Below, in pieces: positions 60,901 to 64,000 of a stretch of DNA of 64,000 nucleotides. How positions within the stretch are numbered: position 1 is the first letter of the stretch; every line of letters begins with the position of its first letter. The notes below the pieces were generated by a model. That model was not told the origin of the DNA. It worked only from the letters and a program-made list of their open reading frames with translations, and searched no databases. The translations under genes were made by a program, and so were the position numbers. The DNA comes from Micromussa lordhowensis (Eukaryota > Cnidaria > Anthozoa > Scleractinia > Lobophylliidae), in assembly GCA_964020085.1 (NCBI GenBank), contig OZ026595.1, forward strand, positions 13,773,414 through 13,837,413, read 5' to 3'.

Positions 60901-63313
60901 CTCTTTTGAAAAAACTATTATTACGGACTTAACGGCAAGATTCCCATGGGTGAAGATTGGTAACATGAGATTTGCACGCGGAAGCATACTGGTTTATTTT
61001 GACATCACAACCCAGACATCCCGGATGGACAAAACTCTCGTTACATTATGGGATATGCTGAAGTCAGGGTACACTCTGCATGCTAACAGCAGCGAGTATC
61101 AAGCGCAAAAGGTCATGCGTGTAGACGGGAAGGATTATCACGGTAATGATGCGCTATCCCCGGCCGGTGACGACCAATCTGCCTTTCCAACAGCTGCTGT
61201 CATCGCTGTATGTGTGGTTGTTACTGTTGTTGTTGTGGTTGCAGTGACCTGCTTCTGCTTCAGGAAGCGGATCAAGTCAAGAAAAGACAGGTTTTCGTGG
61301 AAGAACTCGAGTAAAATCAATATTATCGATTCGCGTTCAACCTCACGCATGAGCAGTGAGGCAGTAGATACCGAGATGGTCCTGATTGGTGGATTCTCCA
61401 ATGACTCCTTCGATTACTCTGACAGCGAAGCGTCCATATCGCCGAGATCTTCGTCGCGAAACTCACTCGCACAGATTGACAACTTTTCCAAACGGAAGTT
61501 AAGAAAAGTCCTGTCTACCTCTTCACAGGTGTCCGTGGAGGCGTGGTCCGAAAGTGGTTCTCCAGCGCTTGTAAGACGTATTTCTACTCCCCAAGCCCCA
61601 GTCTCTTCTCTTGCATTAAATACCAGGCCAAAAGGAACTGAACCTGTTAAAAAACTGCTGACCAACAAGCAGAAAAGTGACAGCCAGCTTTTAACACGAG
61701 TGAACTCTTCGACGGAAGGATCTCCGCTGGATTTGAGCCCACGAACGGCAAAGCGAGACGAGTCGCCGCACAAAAGATTGCCGGCTCAAAACAGCTTGTA
61801 TAATCTCAACAGTGATTCTTCAGACGAAGAGTTCGCCAAGAGAGGGTCGTTATCTTCGACGAGTGACGCGCATACTCCCAGCAAGAAATCGCTGACACCA
61901 CAAGTCAGTGGCGCCAGGTTGCTAAACCAAGACCCGGAGCATTTTGTATTGGAGAAAGCTGTCTTGTACAAGAGACTGAGGCCACAAAAATCACGTAAGT
62001 TGTTTGAACGTTTGAAGCTTAAACCTTCGGCCATGTAATGGCCGGAATGGATATTATCTTGGGATTTTAAAGTACTCTCTTTTTCAGAACCTTTCATTAT
62101 TATTTATTTGTCAAAAATTTGTTCCATTATTTTACAGCGGAAACTGGGTCACATGGTTCTAGTCTTTCCAATTCAGGCTACAGTACACCGAGGAAGAATG
62201 TCACCTCGCTTCCCCCAGGATTCATTGGCAACAGCTACAATGGAAATGACATCACAGTAGAGGGTACAGCAGTTACTGATTACCAATCTCTGTAGCTATG
62301 TTTTTATTAACTTTTTTATACCAGTTTTCTTTAAAATAGCTTGTACTTGGTTTTCAACCAGGAAATAATGGAAAATCCTGAGGAGGATATAAAAATGCAA
62401 AGCAAAGTCTTTCTCGGTGAATGGCAACGATGTGTATTTCATTACAAATGTTGTGTTATCTTTTTTCAATCCTTGTCCCAAAATAAATTTGACTTTTTCT
62501 TTGTCAATCAACAGAAGAGTCCTATACAGTAAGACTTCCTGTAAACGTTCTCAACTCTGCAACTGGTGGAGAAGGTAGAAAGCCGTTTACAAAAATCGGC
62601 TTCGTCGAATTTTCTAGCGATGCTACCCTGAGTGAGATCCGAGCTAAACTCAAGAGAGAATTTCCAGCCATTCTACACGGCAGGGTTTTCTTGTTCCAGG
62701 ACTCCATGATGGCTGATGTCGAACCTTCCAGTGAGGAAACAACCAAAAGCATGTACAACTTGTCAGTGATCATCAGATTTGCCAACAGCCAAGGTAAGAA
62801 CTATTAGAAGTGCGAATAAATGATAGAGTGGACTTGACTTTACAGCTAAGTTCAACTTACAAAGAGGAAAAAAAAGGAGATTGCTAAATACTGTGTAGAT
62901 GTCTTGATAGAGGGTTTGTTCAAAGTACACCTTTTGCCAGACAGGCACTTACCTTGGCATGAAGAAATTATGAATATTGTTGATCTCCCGCTGATTGGGA
63001 TATTAGTCCTTCGCACGGAGCTTGCCTGTGTACAGTCGTCTGCTCTAAGTGGGTGGCAATAAACATGCTCGTGGTTGCGGGAGGTATGGTTACGAGATTA
63101 TTTTTGAGGTCTGTAAATTAAATTTACACCAGGACCAAAGAGATCTCTTTTTCGTCTACAGAAGCAGCCCAGCTGTTCTGTCCCTGTGGCGCTGTGGCTC
63201 ATTTCCAGTGCTCTGCCTGCTACAAGCGCGGTTACTGTGGCCGTGATTGCCAATCAAAGGACTGGCGCTACCATAAGAACACATGCGAATCTAAACAGGA
63301 TTCCAGTGTTTAA
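16764..63313 (+). CDS. PKHD1L1: Giant PKHD1L1 ectodomain-cadherin-cohesin/dockerin-TM-MYND protein, 58 exons, 6,595 residues
   Basis: Exons: 16764-16836, 16940-17014, 18920-19061, 19349-19457, 20022-20079, 22134-22221, 22733-22786, 22982-23055, 23406-23516, 23925-24035, 24538-24630, 24787-25061, 25293-25544, 25871-25952, 26214-26501, 27103-27434, 27963-28251, 28341-28640, 29003-29280, 29656-30739, 31100-31164, 31731-32343, 32602-33416, 33844-34519, 34741-35319, 36225-36704, 37435-37728, 38183-38333, 38659-39182, 39807-40134, 40750-40984, 41355-41532, 41983-42234, 42425-42610, 42914-43220, 43338-43555, 44806-45153, 45653-46267, 46557-46715, 47031-47237, 47612-47938, 48048-48291, 48535-48761, 49001-49226, 49380-49768, 50073-50276, 50915-51555, 52629-53214, 53787-53987, 54743-55012, 55505-55892, 56233-56537, 57102-57776, 58257-59641, 60230-61994, 62138-62263, 62515-62793, 63162-63313. 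All introns are GT..AG and all phases fit (19,788 nt including stop). Residues 1-4552 follow vertebrate fibrocystin-L domain by domain; that protein (~4,240 residues in human) then has a TM helix, whereas this chain continues into cadherin repeats. Predicted type I membrane protein. The PKHD1L1 part is firm; the join to the cadherin part rests on phase, the absence of any intervening stop, TM or start, and a conserved 'PFEV' across the junction. Confidence 0.8.
17015..18919. other. Intron 2 of the large gene
   Basis: 1.9 kb between IPT-coding exons. I see no coding exon, mobile element with definable ends or RNA gene. A frame on the minus strand at 17684-17884 has no recognisable content. Confidence 0.5.
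19791..19979. repeat. Foldback element in intron 4
   Basis: The arms AAGCC.TGTTCACACTAGCG at 19791-19823 and their complement at 19947-19979 match over about 33 bp with few mismatches. The interior repeats ATGTCGTTATG/CATAACGACAT-type units, so it can fold along most of its length. GTTCACACTAGCG-type termini are common among DNA-transposon-derived MITEs. No transposase. Confidence 0.7.
20080..22133. other. Intron 5 of the large gene
   Basis: 2.05 kb between two IPT2-coding exons. No exon, RNA gene or delimited repeat identified. The frame at 22001-22276 simply reads through exon 6 (22134-22221) in the correct frame. Confidence 0.5.
24157..24461. repeat. SINE-like unit: tRNA-derived core between 51-bp direct repeats
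   Basis: Nearly identical direct repeats at 24157-24207 and 24411-24461 (GTGATGTATATACGAAATAA onward) flank a segment that contains the tRNA-like sequence at 24279-24350 and an A-run (about 24265-24275). A diverged relative lies at 11525-11740. The direct repeats are too long for a simple LINE-machinery target duplication. They could be tandem SINE remnants or part of the repeat unit. Confidence 0.7.
24279..24350 (-). tRNA. tRNA-like sequence, Thr(GGT)-type, probably SINE-borne
   Basis: On the minus strand a 72-nt cloverleaf can be drawn: acceptor GGCTTCA/TGAAGCT, D arm GCTC..GAGC, anticodon loop CCGGTAT (anticodon GGT at 24315-24317), T arm with TTCGAAT. Both Pol III boxes are intact (TAGCTCAGTTGGTAGAGC and GGTTCGAATCC). 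Oddities are C instead of the invariant U33, an A-C mismatch in the anticodon stem and a mismatch in the T stem. These, plus the direct-repeat context, favour a tRNA-derived SINE head over a working tRNA gene. Confidence 0.5.
24787..25952 (+). other. PKHD1L1: PKHD1L1 exons 12-14: PA14 domain
   Basis: Residues ~330-532. The segment contains the typical PA14 signature: a Trp near the start (REVW), DRLRGFFVPPSDNNYTFYI, then QADDQAELYLS, and after the next intron a FFLKKGQRYYIEALHVQDGG block. PA14 is a beta-barrel found in glycan-binding adhesins, glycosidases and toxins' protective antigens. It occupies the same position in vertebrate fibrocystin-L, between IPT3 and a long unnamed region. The Asp-Asp pair (ADDQ) that binds calcium in lectin-type PA14 domains is retained. 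Confidence 0.88.
26214..29280 (+). other. PKHD1L1: PKHD1L1 exons 15-19: conserved unnamed region between PA14 and IPT4
   Basis: Residues ~533-1028. No Pfam-type domain is obvious, but order and motifs match fibrocystin-L: CGRFSLKNP, QQLCFSYKG (across the exon 16/17 join), YIDDVFIWRD and TRVGTCASYNW..EW. Several segments of ~90 residues repeat the pattern 'T.E.L..AL..L..I..V.V...' (exon 15: LTAETLQQALNNL; exon 16: SANDIQQQLQNM; exon 19: VSADELKAILESN), suggesting repeated small alpha/beta units. The region has many N-glycosylation sequons (NVT, NTT, NLT, NMT, NWT). Confidence 0.8.
29656..30739 (+). other. PKHD1L1: PKHD1L1 exon 20: IPT/TIG domains 4-7
   Basis: A single uninterrupted 1,084-nt exon covers residues ~1029-1389 and four IPT domains. 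Their starts are visible as SISPQRGTAGTEITLTGSGL, GIRPARGSTGGGTLVTISG, SLSTSEGSVSGGEQLMIHG and SISPGHGSVLGGTVLTLVG. Each carries the conserved Cys pair (e.g. TTCHVTSASETVIKCTAG). In contrast, IPT1-3 are each split among two or more small exons. Confidence 0.9.
31100..34740 (+). other. PKHD1L1: PKHD1L1 exons 21-24: cupredoxin-like segment and IPT/TIG 8-14
   Basis: Exon 21 and the start of exon 22 (residues ~1390-1475) resemble the cupredoxin-like segment of fibrocystin proteins: IVINTGDSVQWRWTSPELSG and SGTYFYSSGEVD, without the full set of copper ligands. IPT8 follows (SIMPNNGSSSTLVTIKGKGF), then IPT9-11 in exon 23 (SVSPKTGSMMGGSILTITG; SVTPSAIVGDDNTIRIYG; SITPTEGSIMGVTELSIKG) and IPT12-14 in exon 24 into 25 (SISPSRGKGGQTVTIYG; SVSPNDCGLGGGRVVSVKG; SVSPSRGGTGGGVQLTIKG). 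This makes 14 IPTs in total, the number annotated for vertebrate PKHD1L1. Confidence 0.85.
34741..35319 (+). other. PKHD1L1: PKHD1L1 exon 25: end of IPT14 and first G8 domain
   Basis: Residues ~2113-2305. After the IPT14 end (FLYID) the G8 domain runs from WSSPFTWG through PGKGDFVQIPKGQTILLDMD, VFSILVISGELILDE and VLAVRQGTLDLHGK. Conserved glycines (eight in the family, hence G8) and the short beta strands are evident. G8 domains occur in PKHD1, PKHD1L1, CEMIP/KIAA1199 and TMEM2, often next to parallel beta-helix repeats. In CEMIP/TMEM2 they belong to hyaluronan-degrading proteins. Confidence 0.9.
35749..35912. repeat. Foldback element in intron 25
   Basis: Arms at 35749-35825 and 35846-35912 are reverse complements with small gaps (outer GTAATCATACGG; inner GAGTTTTTCAAA.AGCTGAAAT). 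The short loop makes it nearly a perfect hairpin of ~75 bp. The ATGATTGGC / TCTGATTGGCT motifs upstream suggest other repeat debris in the same intron. Confidence 0.7.
36225..40984 (+). other. PKHD1L1: PKHD1L1 exons 26-31: first parallel beta-helix (PbH1) region
   Basis: Residues ~2306-2976. Recognisable blocks are RAEVGLLTRNVVVEGSE, RISYIEVRNAGQAFGLG, RYPIHFHLSGDVSGSYV, RGCAIHRTFNRAVTVHG, HGYWYNLPNHPGG and YGVWIFKEY. The sequence forms repeated ~22-residue turns typical of PbH1 right-handed beta helices. The HFH and GxHRTFNR blocks are shared with CEMIP/TMEM2 and PKHD1 proteins. Several Cys-rich loops occur (CAALRGCSFCHARQ). Whether any enzymatic activity exists cannot be decided from the sequence. 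Confidence 0.85.
37801..37940. repeat. Near-perfect hairpin element in intron 27
   Basis: Arms 37801-37867 and 37872-37940 are reverse complements with few mismatches (outer CACTTAATG; inner CAATATTTCCC). With a loop of only a few bases this is almost a perfect 65-bp hairpin. No coding capacity. Confidence 0.8.
41019..41185 (+). mobile_element. tRNA-derived SINE in intron 31
   Basis: Starts with a Pol III A box (TGGCGCAGTGGCGAGAGC) and has a degenerate B box (GGTTTGATTCC), followed by a tRNA-unrelated tail (GGGTTGAGTTTGTTGTTGC ... GGGTTCTCC). This matches the layout of tRNA-derived SINEs that are widespread in cnidarians and other invertebrates. A few substitutions in the B box suggest an old copy. 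It lies about 35 bp downstream of the exon 31 donor. Confidence 0.7.
41355..42234 (+). other. PKHD1L1: PKHD1L1 exons 32-33: second G8 domain
   Basis: Residues ~2994-3119. The linker (CFKPIPPPPPEKRP) is followed by VVWSDPDAWYGTEPGYGGYN, then LPQDGDDVIIQQHWWMVAD, KLFIYGTLELEPR and YIVIGQGGNLIIGWEDQP. Trp-Ser-Asp, the GDDV turn and the IxGxLxxxP strand are characteristic of G8. The domain is divided by an intron after the first third. Confidence 0.9.
43590..43735. repeat. Foldback element in intron 36
   Basis: The arms ATATATCAAACAC.AGTG... at 43590-43635 and 43690-43735 are reverse complements with three mismatches over 46 bp. Spacer about 54 bp. Non-coding. Confidence 0.75.
44176..44458. mobile_element. 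Harbinger-like MITE with 43-bp perfect TIRs
   Basis: The arms at 44176-44218 and 44416-44458 are perfect 43-bp reverse complements, beginning GGGCCTGATTACATGAGCC. The interior holds a second nested inverted pair built from CCGGGCC / GGCTAACCGGGC and GATTACATG units. TTA stands immediately outside both ends (TTA|GGGCC ... GGCCC|TTA), which fits the 3-bp TWA target duplication of PIF/Harbinger elements. GC content is much higher than that of the surrounding intron. Confidence 0.8.
48048..48761 (+). other. PKHD1L1: PKHD1L1 exons 42-43: poly-Arg cleavage-type site and Thr/Pro linker
   Basis: Residues ~3909-4065. At about residue 3950 the chain reads GGSRRRRRESDD, a strong furin/proprotein-convertase-type motif; proprotein-convertase cleavage is established for the paralogue fibrocystin (PKHD1). 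Exon 43 begins with a Thr/Pro-rich stretch (TTAPPVPITTTASPT) likely to be O-glycosylated. Preceding sequence (FNDFFERNLIQNLASLLNID followed by RIRVVEIVNA) looks like a small alpha/beta unit also found in this position of fibrocystin proteins. Confidence 0.7.
49001..51555 (+). other. PKHD1L1: PKHD1L1 exons 44-47: four C-terminal beta repeats
   Basis: Residues ~4092-4552 contain four ~115-residue repeats, each starting with (A/C)N-x-(T/S)V-x-(F/C)-x-x-QP-x-(V/I/L): ANETVPFQLQP, ANETVPFGQQP, CNDTVPCGFQP and ANQSVVFGTQP, followed by (V/I)RD. The best preserved end is PFxVKERVL. Related repeats form the last ectodomain part of vertebrate fibrocystin-L directly before its TM helix. The fourth repeat is cut by the phase-0 intron after PFE; the first codon of the next coding exon is V, restoring PFEV. 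Confidence 0.8.
51597..51829. mobile_element. hAT-like MITE with 8-bp target duplication
   Basis: Flanked by AGTCCTCT at 51589-51596 and 51830-51837. The inverted ends (CATTCTCGTCCCCAGAGCC and complement) extend for ~59 bp at 51598-51656 and 51771-51829. The 8-bp duplication is the length made by hAT-superfamily transposases. It sits 33 bp behind the exon 47 donor, inside the intron that joins the PKHD1L1 part to the cadherin part. Confidence 0.8.
52629..57776 (+). other. Exons 48-53: seven cadherin repeats
   Basis: Residues ~4553-5320. Repeat ends: DLNDNAPQF (CA1), PVNEFSPQF (CA2), DVNDNAPEF (CA3), SVNEFTPQF (CA4), DVNDNKPVF (CA5), SVNEFPPKL (CA6), NVNDSGG (CA7). DRDAGENA, DKDFGEQG, DRDSGENG, DRDFGPDG, DADAGANG and DKDFGLDG calcium motifs lie inside, with FDINPxTG and LDLE/LDYE motifs. 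These repeats mediate calcium-dependent adhesion and rigidify with Ca2+. After CA7 the chain leaves cadherin homology (residue ~5320 onward) in a stretch with a run of Thr/Pro. Confidence 0.93.
56870..57046. repeat. Foldback element, ATAGGCCATTT-terminus, intron 52
   Basis: Arms of ~77 bp at 56870-56946 and 56970-57046 are imperfect complements (outer AATAGGCCATTTCCGA, inner TTTCATATGAAAATGAG). The outer 15 bases resemble those of the elements at 15635-15789 and 59845-60006, so the three may be one superfamily with different interiors. Confidence 0.75.
57995..58092. repeat. Small foldback element in intron 53
   Basis: Arms of 39 bp at 57995-58033 and 58054-58092 (TAGCCTCTT.TGCAGACG and complement) with a ~20-base loop. 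Non-coding. Confidence 0.7.
58257..61000 (+). other. Exon 54 and start of exon 55: beta-rich region, cohesin-like and dockerin-like modules
   Basis: Residues ~5361-5850. After ~290 residues of unrecognised beta-rich sequence (exon 54), residues ~5655-5775 resemble a cohesin domain: VTIPVRVNPGKSNLLAFDLKI, then YDDSQVRFV and ADLVFDSLVDGVLSI. Residues 5776-5850 resemble a type I dockerin: two calcium-loop motifs, GDTNTDCVFDIQDA and DFNLNGVVERNDA, each with D/N at positions 1, 3, 5, 9 and 12 of the loop (Cys for Gly in the first). An intron (59642-60229) splits the two motifs. Cohesin-dockerin pairs are known from bacterial cellulosomes and from the coherin cadherins of choanoflagellates and early animals. 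Confidence 0.65.
59845..60006. repeat. Foldback element, ATAGACCA-terminus family, copy 2
   Basis: Ends CAATAGACCAATTTCGAT and complement. The arms are imperfect over ~65 bp and contain CAGCCTAA / TTAGGCTGAATTTTA. Outer sequence and the AATTCAGC-type block agree with the copy at 15635-15789. It sits in the intron that divides the two dockerin calcium motifs. Confidence 0.75.
60860..61260 (+). other. Exon 55: SEA-like domain and transmembrane helix
   Basis: Residues ~6010-6120 read as a SEA domain: NVMFVFENDYTEVEGNE, ITDLTARFPWVKIGNMRF, then ARGSILVYFDI. GSILV at residues ~6072-6076 matches the G-S-(V/I)-x-V autoproteolysis motif of SEA domains in mucins and adhesion receptors. The TM helix follows at ~6143-6166 (AAVIAVCVVVTVVVVVAVT) and is closed by a basic stop-transfer stretch (FRKRIKSRKDR), giving a type I orientation. 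Confidence 0.75.
61261..63313 (+). other. Exons 55-58: cytoplasmic tail with Ser-rich region, beta-grasp-like segment and MYND finger
   Basis: The tail spans residues ~6167-6595. The first ~250 residues are rich in Ser with acidic and basic patches (NDSFDYSDSEASISPRSSSR, SDSSDEEFAKRGS), many of them SP or SxxE phosphorylation-type sites. Exon 57 encodes a compact segment (KIGFVEFSSDATLSEIRAKL, then GRVFLFQDSMM, LSVIIRF) resembling a ubiquitin-like/beta-grasp fold; that is a weak call. Exon 58 encodes a MYND-type zinc finger: FCPCG, CSAC, GYCGRDCQ, DWRYHKNTC. It has the classical spacing except that the first pair is C-x-C rather than C-x2-C. MYND fingers bind short proline-rich peptides in partner proteins. 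Confidence 0.75.
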
Positions 63314-63595
63314 CTAGCAACCACGGGAATACCACGACAACTGCAAACTCTATAATTTCACTTTAGCATACTAAAAGTTATTCTTTAGAAAAACCGGCCA
63401 TTTTAAATATTGTCGAAACGTTTCATTTTCGTGTGAAAATTACCTACGTTTTCAAGTTGCGTTCTTTCATCGTTTTTAAAAATTCATAAAATAGTGTGTG
63501 AAAGTGGCTTCAAAAGCCGTTATTATAGTTCGTGTTTTATAGTCGTGCGTGTGCTCGACGATTTAATAAAGTTTACATTGAAATATCAAGCATTC
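63314..63595 (+). terminator. 3' UTR and poly(A) signal of the large gene
   Basis: After TAA (63311-63313) the sequence becomes A/T-rich and non-coding. A canonical AATAAA lies at 63565-63570, followed by GT-rich sequence, so cleavage is expected near 63585-63600. 3' UTR length would be about 270-290 nt. Confidence 0.7.
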
Positions 63596-63599
63596 ATGC

Positions 63600-64000
63600 A
63601 GGTTCATAAGTGCAAGGTCTATACGAGATATAATAAGTCGGGTAAAGACTGACCATGGTGTGACTGGTTATGTAGTCACACAATAAACACCTGTCTCTTC
63701 CCCACCCTACACCCCTTCTTGACTTCCAGATCAGCACCAGACTACGGGCCCATGCTGAGTCTACTGCAGTTGCAGGAATTGTGTGAAATAACAACAATAA
63801 AATACTCCCAGAGAACACAAGTCTAATGGGTTGAACTGTAGTGTGTAAAGTTAGCCATCTAGTATCTATTCTATTCCGGGGTCTGTTGTATCATATGAAA
63901 AGTACGTTTTATCTACGTTTTATTATGATTTTGGTCATTGGCTACTGTACAAAACCTAGGACTCCCAAACTCATTAATAATTCATCAAGCTAAAACAAAG
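63600..64000. other. Downstream intergenic sequence
   Basis: No recognisable coding exon, RNA gene or repeat with definable ends up to the window edge. Confidence 0.5.

Noticed and set aside
61138..61773. Minus-strand frames opposite exon 55
   Set aside because: Shadow frames of the TM and Ser-rich tail with no recognisable content.
1..64000. CRISPR arrays, bacterial operons or integrated prophage
   Set aside because: No regularly spaced repeats and no prokaryotic gene layout; the window is clearly eukaryotic.

Overview
This is a eukaryotic, almost certainly metazoan, nuclear genome window. Short GT..AG exons sit in long introns, all supported coding runs on the plus strand, and the non-coding DNA is full of degenerate LINEs, tRNA-derived SINEs and foldback (MITE-like) elements. 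Gene content and repeat style suggest an anthozoan cnidarian, most likely a stony coral. That assignment is inference; no sequence search was run.

Layout. (1) Bases 1-2205 hold no gene I can support, apart from a weak candidate first exon on the minus strand at 1137-1180. (2) Bases 2206-14695 hold an eight-exon plus-strand gene for a 371-residue protein that I do not recognise; it looks beta-propeller-like. Its 6.8 kb first intron is a LINE graveyard: several non-LTR reverse-transcriptase fragments, one with an internally inverted segment, one interrupted by a foldback element with a 10-bp target duplication, and one receiving a second 5'-truncated LINE. (3) Bases 14696-16763 are intergenic. 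(4) Bases 16764-63313 hold one very large plus-strand gene. I could follow it through 58 exons with every splice phase compatible, giving a predicted protein of 6,595 residues. (5) A short 3' UTR with AATAAA at 63565-63570 follows, then gene-free sequence to the end.

The large gene is the main content. Its first ~4,550 residues are a complete fibrocystin-L (PKHD1L1) ectodomain: signal peptide, 14 IPT/TIG domains, PA14, a cupredoxin-like segment, two G8 domains with parallel-beta-helix segments, and four C-terminal beta repeats. Where vertebrate PKHD1L1 would reach its transmembrane helix, this chain continues into seven cadherin repeats, a cohesin-like domain, a two-motif dockerin-like module, a SEA-like domain with a GSILV cleavage-type motif, one transmembrane helix, and a Ser-rich cytoplasmic tail ending in a beta-grasp-like segment and a MYND-type zinc finger. 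Cohesin/dockerin modules on cadherins recall the 'coherin' family described from choanoflagellates and early animals. The window therefore looks like a PKHD1L1 ectodomain joined to a coherin-like receptor, with a potential signalling tail.

How it might work (inference): a very long surface protein that could provide cell-coat or adhesion functions, be processed at a poly-Arg site (~residue 3950) and at the SEA site (~residue 6072), and signal inward through the MYND tail. Nothing visible links the 371-residue upstream protein to it functionally.
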